Assembly: GCA_028829895.1 (NCBI GenBank)
Contig: CM054181.1
Coordinates: 48,356,759 to 48,420,758 of the forward strand
Origin: Sinotaia quadrata
Lineage: Eukaryota > Mollusca > Gastropoda > Architaenioglossa > Viviparidae
Length of the DNA: 64,000 nt
Direction of reading: 5' to 3'
Below, piece after piece: positions 39,201 to 52,573 of the stretch (the stretch's first letter is position 1; each line of letters opens with the position of its first letter). A program made the position numbers and the translations under genes. Below the pieces are notes generated by a model. It ran no database searches. It saw only the letters and a list, made by a program, of their open reading frames with translations, and was not told where the DNA came from.

Positions 39201-40529
39201 GCCCCCAGACTCCCTTTGTGAGTGAGGACACTATGACATATGAACGTGATGGGACGAAAAACGGAGTCAATATTTATAATTTTAGCGGAATTTAATAACA
39301 AAATCCAAAATGAAGTGAAGTCGAAATAAAACAAGAAAAATGTCCTGATGGATTAGAACACTTAGCTTCGTGTCTTCATTATTAATGAAAGATTTTAGTG
39401 CACTGGCTTATGTAAGTGTGAACAATGTTAGTGCCAATAGAACGAGCAATGTCCTATTGAGTATTTCCTTTTTCTGACTTATCTTTCACTTCAATGACCG
39501 GAAGAAAACCTGAACCTTCAGGTATTTACAAGCGTCAAAGTCTTGTCTGGTTCACGTGAAGGAAGGAGTGGTTTGGCATCTTAATGTGGACCACGTGATA
39601 GGTAGATATGGCAATTCATTTGGGAGGCCACAAGTCTTTCTTGGCTGGTGTCCCCTCCACAAGGTGCCCGACTGGAGAGAATATTGTACTACTTTTTCAT
39701 GCATTGCTTACCATCATGCGTTTAAGTGATGTCATGTTCACTTATTTATACAATTGTATAGAGAAAAGTTGGACAAAACTTTATCACTCACTCTCGCTCA
39801 GAAATCTTAACTAACATTTATGAAAACAAAATGATAGGCATGTAAAAGCTGCAAAATTAAAGAAAAGATTAGTTTTAATAATTGGCTGGAGAAACTACAA
39901 CACTGACCTTTGCTGGCAATTAATCACTGAATTATAAAATCCCGTTATTCCCACAAGTCCACAAACTCATAATTATTCAGTCTGGGAAATAAATCTAAAG
40001 ACCATTACTAATAATATGAGATGGTTGGTGTGGGTGGCTGGATCCAAAAGCCTTTCTAATGTTAGATTTCTCTAACTCACATATTTAAGCTTTCTGACAT
40101 CCATTGCCCAGATTTTAACCTAACATGGGTGAAGCTTTTTGGATCCAGTCTGAGCTTCTGTCAGCTGAGAGAATGTACAGACACTAATACTTTAGTCACA
40201 CTTGCAATGGCCAAAGTGCAACAAGTTCAACCAGAGATTATATGGTAGATGGGAAACTTGAGGCTAAGTTTAATTTTAAATGTCAGAGTTTGGAACAAAT
40301 TTAAAATCAATACTTTCAGGGTGGTTTAAAGTAATAAAGTCAGTACTATTATTACTATTTGAACTTTTATTACTACATTCAAAATATTATTAGGAATTAA
40401 GATTGCTTTTCATTTAATTAAGTTTAATGAAATCATGAGAAGTTGAGTGGATAGGCAACAATGATAAAAAAAAGGTGTATTTACTTAAATAGATGCAATA
40501 TCATGAGTGTAATTACCAATAATATATTG
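39201..40529. other. No gene recognised
   Basis: Unique sequence; the 68-codon frame at 39608 has no recognisable content. Confidence 0.55.
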
Positions 40530-40930
40530 ACAAGGGTATGATAGGTTAAACACTATGGAAAATAATTATTTACAGAGTTTAAAATGGTGTAGTATGGGAC
40601 ATAATTATTTGCACAGTTATAAACATTAGTGTTCTTAGGGGCATAATTATTTACAGAGTTAAAACAAAGTGTTCTTAGAGTATAATATTTTACAGAGTTA
40701 AAACATAGTGTTCTTAGGGCATAATTTTTTACAGTGTTAAAACATAGAGTGTCTGAGGCTTAGTTATTTACAATGTTAAAACATAGTGTTCATAGTCATA
40801 ATTGTTTATTACAGACTTAAAAGAAAAAGATACCAGGTGCAAATTATTTATAGAGTTAATCATTCACGGAGTTAAAAATATGATGTACTAGGGGCATGAT
40901 TATTTAAATGTAGTGTACTTGGGACAATTA
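40530..40930 (+). repeat. Degenerate ~42-bp tandem repeat
   Basis: About nine units sharing CATAATTATTTACAGAGTTA and AAACATAGTGTTCTTAGGG, with variable spacing. Confidence 0.82.
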
Positions 40931-40986
40931 TTTACAGAGTTACGCAACACGATTCCTCGCTTCCCTTACAATTTCTCTCTCACAGG

Positions 40987-41063
40987 TACGCACACACACA
41001 CAAACAAACACACACACACACACATACACACACACACACACACACATACACACACACACACAC
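40987..41063 (+). repeat. (CA)n microsatellite
   Basis: CA tract with AAACAA and TA interruptions. Confidence 0.95.
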
Positions 41064-42315
<1,252 letters not shown>

Positions 42316-42410
42316 CCGAAAACAAGACAGTGTACGCAAGCTAATGTCTCACTTTTAAGGGAACAAACCTGCTTTTATTTTACTTCTCCGATTTTTTAAA
42401 ATTCCGTTTT

Positions 42411-42565
42411 CGTGTTCATATTTGGCGTGAGGAAATATAGAAGTTTGAGATTATTTAATTTGAGTGAAATATCTTCTAGTCATGAGCATGTTCATTTTTG
42501 GCGTGAAGAAATATAGGAGCTTGATATTATTTAAGTTGAGTGAAATATCTTCTAGTCATGAGCAT
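42411..42565 (+). repeat. 76-bp tandem duplication
   Basis: GGCGTGA.GAAATATA at 42424 and 42500, both followed by GAGTGAAATATCTTCTAGTC. Confidence 0.93.
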
Positions 42566-43153
42566 GTTCACTAGAGACACAATGAGTGCACAGCAAGGAT
42601 CGGCCGACTTCCTCAGGACAAAAACATATATCGTGGCGTGGAATAAGAAAATCAGCGTGAGAGCCTGCGATTTAATTTGTTTCCTACATGACTATCAATT
42701 GCTGTCCATGTTTATTATTGCTTTTTATTGCTATTTTCTTTTTGTGGATAGGGTGGGGTGATGTTTTAGCTTCTTTCTCAATTCTATTTTCTTATTTACT
42801 GCTAATAGCAAAAGCCTTCCTTTATAAACTGTTGTTAATAGTTTCAAACAATATTTTCATTGCTAGCTTTGGCTGACAAACTAGCTGTGTGAAGAATTAG
42901 AATCGTCTGTGAATAATCTTAACGTTAAATACTTATATTATATATTCTAAGTGGCTCGTTTTCATTCGACAAGCATTTGTAGTCATAAATCGAACGAGTA
43001 AATTACAGTAATAAAATGAACAAAACTTACAAAATACAGACTCCCAACTAGACGGTAAACAGAGCACAGAGTGTCTGTCTTACACAGGCTCAATGATCTG
43101 TCTTACACGGGCTCCTTTTTTGTCTATCTTACATGTATTCCCTGTGCCTGTGC
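42566..43153. other. No feature recognised
   Basis: Unique sequence. Confidence 0.6.
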
Positions 43154-43497
43154 TCGACAGCAACCCTAAAACTACGAAAATAGTATAGCGCCTTAGTGGG
43201 CTTGACAGCAACCCTAAAACTACGAAAATAGTATAGCGCCTTAGTGGGCTTGACAGCAACCCTAAAACTACGAAAATAGTATAGCGCATTAGTGGGCTTG
43301 ACAGCAACCCTAAAACTACGAAAATAGTATAGCGCCTTAGTGGGCTTGACAGCAACCCTAAAACTACGAAAATAGTATAGCGCATTAGTGGGCTCGACAG
43401 CAACCCTAAAACTACGAAAATAGTATAGCGCATTAGTGGGCTTGACAGCAACCCTAAAACTACGAAAATAGTATAGCGCGTTAGTGGACTCGACAGC
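43154..43497 (+). repeat. 48-bp minisatellite, seven copies
   Basis: GACAGCAACCCTAAAACTAC starts every 48 bp from 43156 to 43444, followed by GAAAATAGTATAGCGC.TTAG. Near identity between units suggests recent homogenisation. Since 48 is a multiple of three, two reverse-strand frames of about 140 codons with a 16-residue repeat arise; I do not call them genes. Confidence 0.96.
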
Positions 43498-45686
43498 AAA
43501 AGTAAAACGCGTGCGCAGTCTGTAGCTTATATGTATCGCTGTGACCTCCATGTAGAGCAGACGATTTGTGTTTCACTCAACTGCATTTCTCATTATGGGG
43601 ATTAGATTTTAGGATAAGGTAAATAAATGTATTGAATTTTGGTTTTTGGTGGGTTGCATTATGTTGTGTGGTTAGCTCTTATTTTTTTTTTGCAACACCT
43701 CCTCGAAAGAGATCAAACCTTAATTCATTCTCTGCGAATGCAAGGAGATTGGCATGCACTGCTCTTGGGAAGCCACTGTGCACTATAAAATGCTGTTACT
43801 TTAAAGAACATATTCTGAAAACCATTCATGTGAGCGAAGCTTTTGTGTTATATATCTAGTTTGAAATATAATGGTATCATTACACTACTGGTGCTTTGAC
43901 ATTATTCTCTGTGTAAAGCTATGAATCTTGGGACAAAATTCGAGTCAATCTCAATCAAGCTTATTTAGGTTGACAAAGACGTATACTCTAAGACGTTTTA
44001 TTACAGATATTAAAGGAAGAAGCAATCACCAGATAAAATGAACGATACTAGCCTTCCTTATTCAATCTCGAAAACTGAGATGATGTCAAAGAGTTAAGTA
44101 GAACTGCTCACATGAAAAGAAGAAATAGTTATATTTGCTATTCTAGAATATGTTTGTAATAGGACGTAGCGTTCCCACATCTCATCGTTGCAGTTATTTT
44201 TCATTCAAACCAGGTCGACTTATTGTCTTTCCTTGATTAAATAATTATCTCTCGGAAATATTTCCTCAGACATCGTATCATTAAGATGCACTCTTTAGAT
44301 ACTTCCAATGTCTTCAGGGTCCATAACTTCTGGACATAGAAGGTATTATTAGCAGTAACCTACTTTCAACCAATTTATCAGTGCTTGTTCCATTTACTTT
44401 TAATTATTTCACATGATCGAGAAAGAATCGCGTCAAGGCCTGTGCTTCTTTTTGTCAGCAACTGATTTGCGAAAAGTAATCAAATCTTGTACCGTAATAG
44501 AGTCTGGTCTAGTTCAGAAAGACACTACAAGGAAGATCTATTCTGTTCACGTTATTAATAGGCCCGGTCAGAGCAAATATATCAAGACCGGGCTTCGCCT
44601 TGAAAGCTAATGCATCGTGCCCTTTTTAGTTAATGTGTGCGTACGTTTGTGTGTATATGTGTGTGTTTGTGTGGTGTATGTGTGTGCGGTGGAGCGTGTT
44701 GTATAGCCTTGTGTGTAGTGGCACGTGTTTATGTATATGTCAGTATGTGAATGTTTTATTGTCTTTGTACGCATACATCCGTTCACAGGAGAAAAGGACA
44801 GAAGAAAGAAGAAAACAAAAGACTGCACTTGGGAGAATGATGTATGACGATTTGGGGAACCTGAGAAGAGAACAAAGAAATCCAAATGATAGAAGGTGTC
44901 AACAGTGACAGTGAGGAAGAGTAATGTCCCATCGCTTTGTGGACTAAATTTCAAACCCACTCGGGTCGAAACGAACCTGATGACTCAACTGGTCTTTACA
45001 TTATCGTGATAGATGTATTGCCTAATGTGTTGAAGAGACAGACGATGAGGGTTATATGTCTTACAGGCTGCATACATGACCTAATGACGTGACATGATAA
45101 AGTTCTTTTCTCCGTAGTTATATAACTTGTCAAATTTGATAAATTACTAAGATTTTGAAAAGACTTTTTTTCTAATGACGTCTTGATCCGTTGATCAAAC
45201 TTGGTAAATCATATGATTTTATGATAAAAGCAAAGGAGAAGATTATTTCTATATGTGATTATCCACTGTCACAATTAAGGAGATCGTGTGATTTTAAATG
45301 AGACTGATTCCAGTATATTCCATTGATATTTTAAATAAGATTTATTACATACAGATGAAAATTTAAATCAGCATATGATTTCATATATAATCTCCAACCT
45401 CTTGCACAACTCATTATTGACTTGCAACGGGTCAGGTCCGCATTAAGATCTTTGGCAAATTGAAAATCGAAGTGAGTGGCCTATTGACCTTTGGCATTAC
45501 ACAGATAATTGCATAAGAGCCTAAACCTAGGAATTCACTGAATTGCGCCTGGTAAAACACATCGCTCTTTTCTAGAACTAAGCTGTATTCATGGGGACTG
45601 CGTTTGCATGCAAACTCGGAATATATTTGTCGCGAACTTCAATTATTACATCTAAGTAAAATATCGTCAAAATGAAAGATACAGTT
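43498..45686. other. No gene; GT-rich tract at about 44630-44700
   Basis: Several frames of 60-117 codons without recognisable content. GTGTGTGTATATG-type text around 44640. Confidence 0.5.
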
Positions 45687-45718
<32 letters not shown>

Positions 45719-45735
45719 AAGAGAGAGAGAAGGGT
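45687..45735 (+). repeat. (GA)n microsatellite
   Basis: GAGAGA with two AAAG interruptions. Confidence 0.95.
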
Positions 45736-45949
45736 GTCCGGAGAGAGAGACAGACGCGCAACAGGAAGGAAAAAACAAAATAAAACAAAGACTGAGAAGA
45801 TGAAGGAGAAGAAAAAAAAGCAAAACTGACATATGATTCGGCAGGTTCTTTTGCTGCGTTTCGTATTTTGTCATTGACGACAGCAAATCAGGTCCCATGC
45901 GCTTGAGAATTACGCGGACTGAAAGACCGTTGTAAAGCAAAACACTCAC

Positions 45950-45951
<2 letters not shown>

Positions 45952-46010
<59 letters not shown>
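45952..46010 (+). repeat. (CA)n microsatellite
   Basis: About 29 CA units. Confidence 0.97.
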
Positions 46011-46012
<2 letters not shown>

Positions 46013-46125
46013 GCAACTTATTTTGTCCGAAATACCACTATATATCTAGAACTGCAGTCCCCACTTTGGATTTCGCTCGTCTGTAAAATCAGAGAAAGGT
46101 GGAACCCTTATTTGGAAAATATCGA

Positions 46126-46381
46126 ATCAAGATTATTTGACAAAACCATAACGTCAATCAAGATTATTTGACAAAACCATAACGTCAATCTAGATTATTT
46201 GACAAAACCATAACGTCAATCAAGATTATTTGACAAAACCATAACGTCAATCAAGATTATTTGACAAAACCATAACGTCAATCTAGATTATTTGACAAAA
46301 CCATAACGTCAATCTAGATTATTTGACAAAACCATAACGTCAATCAAGATTATTTGACAAAACCATAACGTCAATCTAGAT
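46126..46381 (+). repeat. 31-bp minisatellite, eight copies, CRE half-site in each
   Basis: Units read ATCAAGATTATTTGACAAAA then CCATAACGTCA, alternating ATCAAG and ATCTAG variants in no simple order. Each contains ACGTCA, a CREB-type half site. Confidence 0.96.
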
Positions 46382-47580
46382 CATTGCCGACGTACACAAT
46401 TCACTGCTTAATCTAAATTCTGAATCTAAATCAAATAAAAGACAAAAGCAGATGAAAGCGAATAAAAAAGAAGAAGAAAAAGGAAACGCGACAAAAGGAA
46501 TGTGAGCATTTCTGAGTGAAAGCATAATTATATAAATAAATAATCATGTACACATAATGTACTACTAATTAATTTTTTAAAAGAGAGACAAACAGACAGA
46601 CTGATACGAAGTGCGTTCAGTCAGTCAGTTGTCATTTTCAGTTACCTCACACACTACAGCTTTAAATCAACAAAGTGAAGAAATTAAAACCAAATGCAAC
46701 TTTAAAAAATAACGTGTTACGTTTACAATGCGTGTGTGTATGTTTGATTTTCTTTCGCTGTTGTTTCTAGATTCATTTTCAGTTTCATCGCAAATGCATT
46801 TTCTAAGTGAGACACGCTCTGTCTGGTACAAAAGTACTTTTCTTTGCATTCATTCAAAGGAGTTACTGTTCCTGACCAGAATGTGTGTATGCAGTTTTCT
46901 TTGCATTTATTCAGAGGAGTTACTGTTCGTGACCAAAATGTGTAAGTGTGTATGCAATTATGCCAAAGCTAGTAGCATATTGATTCATGCTACATTCATG
47001 AGGGACACTGCTGTCGCGATTAGATCTATTGTTTCGTATTGTGACTATAGATTTGCTTGTATACAAATGTGATTCGTTATCTGAATAAAATATGCTAGAT
47101 AGAAGAGTAAATATATGCATCAATAAATACGACCACATGGTTGACTGACTGACTGACTGAATGAATAGATTATTTGCAAGAATTACTATAATTTCATGAA
47201 AATCGGAGACAGAGAGAAGGAGCCGTGAAATAGAGAATTTTTTTTTGTATTAAATGTATTTTGACAGCATATTCGACATAGAGAAAAACAAAATATTCCT
47301 GCATAAACATTGTCATACAATACAACAACCATAACCAAATCTGATGAATAACTCCATTCAGGCACAATTTAATCGCAAATGAAAGCAAATTTGCAAACTA
47401 GTCATGCAAGAATGCATTGTGATTATCCAGAACCCATTCATTTATTTTTCCTATCTCTCATTCTGCAGGCATTTCTGCGACCACGGAAACGATATCCAGG
47501 GGGAGGCCATTTATCATTCAGTCGATCACAAGTGGTCTGTGGCTGATTTCATTGGCTGGTCAAGCAGGAGGTTAGTGGCG
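46382..47580. other. No gene recognised; (GACT)n at about 47143-47160
   Basis: A 114-codon frame (46728-47072) covers two related segments (TTTCTTTGCATT..TTC, GAGTTACTGTTC) and is a local duplication rather than a gene. Confidence 0.5.
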
Positions 47581-47781
47581 ACTGTCAGGCAAATATTGAT
47601 TGCACACTGTCAGGCAAAGATTGATGGTACACTGTTGAGGCTATTGGCTACTGTCAGGCAAAGATTGATTGCACACTGTCAGGAAAAACATGATTGCATA
47701 CTGTTAGGCAAAGATAGATTGCAAACTGTCAGGCATAAATTCATTGCAAGCTGTCAAGCAAAGATTAATTGTACACTGCTT
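47581..47781 (+). repeat. 25-bp minisatellite, ~8 copies
   Basis: ACTGTCAGGCAAAGATTGAT plus TGCAC with many substitutions and one shortened unit. It fills the middle of a 146-codon frame (47404-47844). Confidence 0.9.
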
Positions 47782-48020
47782 TCAATGACACTACGAATGG
47801 CTTTTTGTAAACACGATCCTGACAAAAGAGAGACATCAGCATGAATGTACTGTCCCAACACTTCATAAATAAAAAATGTCAAATAACAGCAAAAGGAAGA
47901 ACATTTAATAAATATTACGAATTGACATATATCAGCTAAGTATTGTAGTTCTGAAATAGTTAGTTGTTGTTTATTTTAATGACCGTTATCTGTCATCGGT
48001 ATTTAATTCCTCAAAAATAT

Positions 48021-48028
48021 TGACGTCA
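48021..48028. promoter_or_regulatory. Perfect CRE palindrome, distal
   Basis: TGACGTCA, the full cAMP-response element bound by CREB/ATF factors, lies 521 bp upstream of the receptor start codon. It is an exact match; function is inferred. Confidence 0.5.
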
Positions 48029-48337
48029 CTCTTTGGTCCATGCCAAAATATCAGACACTGTCTTCTATTTCCGTTCAGTATTTACCAGCGTTATTTTCTC
48101 CTTCGCTCATGTTCGAACAAAGCTCCACGTCACGCCTCATTTGAGGTCCAAGCTTTTCAATACCCCACGCGCATGCGCAAGCGCAAGTGCATGTGGACGA
48201 AAGTCACCACACGATTCGTTTAGTTCAACTTACCTCAAACTCAAGATTCTGCATCTGTTCAAACCAAAACCAAAACACCATACCGTGTCGTATTTTCTGG
48301 AGAGACAGGTGGAGGAAGGGGTCTCTTCTTTTGTTCA

Positions 48338-48344
48338 TATAAAA
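48338..48344 (+). promoter_or_regulatory. TATA-like box of the GPCR gene
   Basis: TATAAAA about 200 bp upstream of the ATG. If used, transcription would start near 48370 and give a 5' UTR of about 170 nt. It could be a chance match in AT-rich DNA, but it lies in a comparatively GC-rich unique stretch. Confidence 0.4.
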
Positions 48345-48475
48345 CACACGGACCGGGCTATGTAACAAGAGCCCATATTACTCTCTATTCTTGCTCCATA
48401 TGGATGCTCTGTCCAGTGTTCGCGTCTTCACACTGCCCAGAAACAATAGACCCAGAGCGTCATTTCCCTTGATAA

Positions 48476-48483
48476 TGACGTCA
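48476..48483. promoter_or_regulatory. Perfect CRE palindrome, proximal
   Basis: A second exact TGACGTCA, 66 bp before the ATG. If the TATA-like box is the true one, this site falls in the 5' UTR; if initiation is further downstream, it would be promoter-proximal. Confidence 0.5.
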
Positions 48484-48541
48484 CTGTGCTAACTAAGCTC
48501 ACTTCAATTACCGTCACAAAGGGATACCACTAAGTCGAAGG

Positions 48542-48963
48542 ATGACAGAAGTATTTACCACTGGCCCTCACATTTGCGGGAAGTACGACCCCACAATCTC
48601 CTTGTCGGGCAATGGAGCGGAACTTCCGACAGACCATTTGGTTTTCTACTGTACTCTGCGCAACATGTACGGAATTTTTGCATCGTCCATAGCCATCCTG
48701 GGTATCATCGGGAATGTCATCTCCCTTATCATCTTGCCAAAGACGGGTGTGGCTCGAAGTGCCATCGTGTTCTTGGAGTGTCTGGGCGTTTACGACACGG
48801 CGTTCCTCATATCCGGGTTCTTTCTCAGGACTCTGCCTTCGATAACCATCATCGGTCATTTTGGCATCGTCCTCTCCAATGCCCTATCGCCAATTATGTT
48901 CCCATTGGCTCACATCTCACACGTGGGAGCAATCTACAGCACTATCTGCATCTCCGGTGAAAG
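48542..48963 (+). CDS. GPCR exon 1 (N-terminus to end of TM3)
   Basis: Encodes residues 1-140 plus two bases of Arg141. The exon ends GAA-AG before a GTTAGT donor at 48964. It covers a 42-residue extracellular N-terminus without an obvious signal peptide, then TM1, TM2 and TM3. Splitting the Arg of the DRY-type motif across an intron is clean: AG plus G from exon 2 restores AGG. Read-through past the donor meets a stop at 49019. Confidence 0.88.
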
Positions 48964-51778
48964 GTTAGTAAACTGTCAGTTTGTTGTGTTGTATACCTGG
49001 CGACAATTTAGTAACCTGTAACTTGTCATTGCTGGTTATTGTGGATAATCTATGAACTAAAAGATGTATAACCTGTGAACTGTCATTGTTGGTTATTGTG
49101 GATAATCTATGAACTAACAGATGTATAACCTGTGAACTGTCATTGTTGGTTATTGTGGAGGAATAAATTTGCTTATCACTACTTCTAGACTTAGGTTTTA
49201 TATAAATTGTTAAATTGTCGAAGTGACCCGACCTTGGGCACTCCTTATGATGGTATTTTTGTAAGTGTCAATGTTGGAAGTAAACAACTCGAATTGAGAA
49301 TATGCTAGAAATGTATTGATGCAATCCAAACCATTTCCAACTGGATGAACAATTGTTATTATCCAATGGTTAAGTTTCAAGAGAACGAGAACAGCTCTGC
49401 TCATTTATTTTGCGTTTGTCCTGGTGTGTATGTGTGTGTGTGTGTTTGTGTGTTTCTGTGTTTGTGAGAGAAAACGAGCTGATAACTCCTATTAAGTCGT
49501 CCTAAGGGCACGCTTACTTACCGTAGGAAATACATTAAGTACATCAAAGCCTGATCAAAAGGTCAGCACTAAACAATAATAATGGGGTCCAATTACGGTT
49601 CCTGTGACATATTTACTGTCTACAGTTCTGATCGTGAAAACACGCTACGTTCAAAACATTAGTTATTACTTTCATTATAACTGAAGATTTGTTCTTAATC
49701 GCCATAAATCTTAATTATAGCTTTCTTCTTGATTTTATGTTTTTAATATTATTCTTTGCACGATTCTCAAACAAATAGAAAAAAAGTATGTGAACTTTTC
49801 TATCATTCTAATCTTTGTTGACTCGGCAATGAAAGTGAATCTATTGTAAGCTGTGACACAGTATTTAGACTGATTAAATGGTTTGTTTCATGGCAATAGA
49901 CTTTGACAGATTCTGTTATGAAAGTGCTGAGTAATCAGGTAGCTATCTGAAATGAATTGTTCGTCCGTCAGCAATAACAATGACCTACCAGTGAATTTAA
50001 TGAAAGCACAAAATAACAAGAGAAGGACTTTGTTATTTATTGTTTGTATTTTTGTCTTTGTACTCAGCGCCCTACAAGAGAACGAAAATATGTTAACAAC
50101 AGAAAATATTCTTCAATGCAATCGGCAATTATTTCTCCTATTCTACTTTATGTTCTATTATTCCGTAATATAAAGCATTACCAGTCTCAGTGTAATATTG
50201 GGGTGGTGGGTAGTCCCGTAATATAAAGCATTACCAGTCTCAGTGTAATATTGGGGTGGTGGGTAGTCCCATATAGCATTACGAGTTGACAATATATTAA
50301 CGCAGTAATTCTGAAATGAAATAATGAAAATTTTTAATTCAATATGCAGCACAGATTGTGATCGTTAATGGAATTTTAATATTATTGTGCACTTGTCCTC
50401 AATGACAGTTATACTGATCAGTCGCGCACAAAAGCAAACTTATTAGTTAGATTTGTTATTGACCAGTATCAGATCATTGGTCGCTTATAGTTGGCCAGCC
50501 TCCTAAAACTGGTTAGCGTCACTGGGTGATTTGTTTGTTACTCAGCCTGGTTTGCTCACTTCAAGAAACTTCGACCTTGAAAAAAGTCTGCGTGGCAACC
50601 TTGCTTCAGGTTATCATTTAGGCATGGTTCTGGAGAATTCTGACCTCCTTTATCATCTTAACGTGCAGTGCACGAAGTTTTGTTTTTAACTCTTGCTACA
50701 TTAAATATTTGCAGCATAAAAAATAATTACTATTTCATAAATACGTGCAGGGCAACTTTGATCCGTCAAACAATATTTTAGCAGAAGTCGTAGAATTGAT
50801 GATGTTAATGATAATCGATGACTGGGTTCTCTCCCACAATCATTGATAATCATAAATAGTTAATTTGGAGGCAAATGGATTCTATTAAATTTTGACTGAT
50901 ATCGAAAGACTTGAAATTCTGCAGTCACCACTGTCACCACTCATATTCACAAATAACAGACGCACTTTCTGTAACAGGTGTATTGCCGTCGCATGTCCAC
51001 TGAAAGCCATGCGAATACTGACCTTGAACCGCGTGAAAAAGGTGGCTGCGGTCATATTTGTTTGGTCCATCTTATTCAACATCCCTCGCTATATGATGCT
51101 CGAGCCGAAAGAATACTGGGAAGCTAGTCTCAACCACACCTGGATCCGTCTGGAGCCGACCGACCACTCTGACTCGGTGACTCTCGTCTTCTTGTTCTTT
51201 GGCTACGTCAACACCATCGTCAAAGTAGTGATTCCGTTGTTGCTCGTCGGATTCCTTAACATCATTCTCCTATGCTATCTCCATCATCGCCACAACTATC
51301 TGTTCCAGCAGGTTCGAACCTCCCCCCCAGAGGTTCAGCGGCTGCATTATAATCGTGCTCATGGCAGCGAGTTCGGGGGAAGCAGCGAGCGCTTCCGGTT
51401 TGGAAACCGGAAGCACTTGTCGTCCAGCAATCGCGTGACGTCGGTAGTTTTAGCCATTACTGGTATTTTTTGGCTGAGTCAGTTGTTCGCGGGCTCGGAA
51501 GTGCTGATATACCTATTTGGGTATGACAAGGATTGCGGCCAACCGTGTGCTGTTTTTACTCAGGTACGAGTATGCATTTTTCTATATGTATGGTTTGCTT
51601 GTGTGCCTGCGGGAGGTGGGAGATGAGTGCCTTACTTTAAATGTCAGTACTGGTGTCTGCAAGTAAATTGAAATATGTCTGCGGACGTGGGAATGCAACG
51701 ATTTATTCAGCTTAAATATGCTTTTGGAAATAGGTTGGGAAGCAGAAGATTAAGACAACAATCGAATGCAACATAATC

Positions 51779-51812
<34 letters not shown>

Positions 51813-51836
51813 ATATATATATATCTTCCTATCTAT

Positions 51837-51872
<36 letters not shown>

Positions 51873-51928
51873 ATATCTTCCTATCTATCTATCTATCTAT
51901 ATATATATCTTCCTATCTATTTATCTAT

Positions 51929-51960
<32 letters not shown>

Positions 51961-51996
51961 ATATATATATATATATCTTCCTATCTATTTATCTAT

Positions 51997-52031
<35 letters not shown>

Positions 52032-52080
52032 CTATCTGTCTATCTATCTATATATATATATATATATCTTCCTATCTATT

Positions 52081-52118
<38 letters not shown>

Positions 52119-52143
52119 TATATCTTCCTATCTATTTATCTAT

Positions 52144-52178
<35 letters not shown>

Positions 52179-52193
52179 CTATCTGTCTATCTA

Positions 52194-52224
<31 letters not shown>

Positions 52225-52235
52225 TCCTATCTATT

Positions 52236-52273
<38 letters not shown>

Positions 52274-52289
52274 TATCTTCCTATCTATT

Positions 52290-52327
<38 letters not shown>

Positions 52328-52347
52328 TATATATCTTCCTATCTATT

Positions 52348-52385
<38 letters not shown>

Positions 52386-52427
52386 TATCTTCCTATCTAT
52401 TTATCTATTTATCTATCTATCTATCTA

Positions 52428-52470
<43 letters not shown>

Positions 52471-52481
52471 TCCTATCTATT

Positions 52482-52519
<38 letters not shown>

Positions 52520-52535
52520 TATCTTCCTATCTATT

Positions 52536-52573
<38 letters not shown>

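Larger units (their letters stand above)
47782..48541 (+). other. Upstream region of the GPCR gene
   Basis: The part from about 48000 is GC-richer and free of tandem repeats, in contrast to the rest of the window. It holds the two CREs and TATA-like box listed separately. A 110-codon frame (48033-48365) has no recognisable domain. Confidence 0.55.

Noticed and set aside
43080..43551. Two overlapping 140-codon minus-strand frames
   Set aside because: Both arise from the 48-bp repeat whose period is a multiple of three.
47404..47844. 146-codon frame as a gene
   Set aside because: More than half is a 25-bp minisatellite; the remainder is unrecognised.
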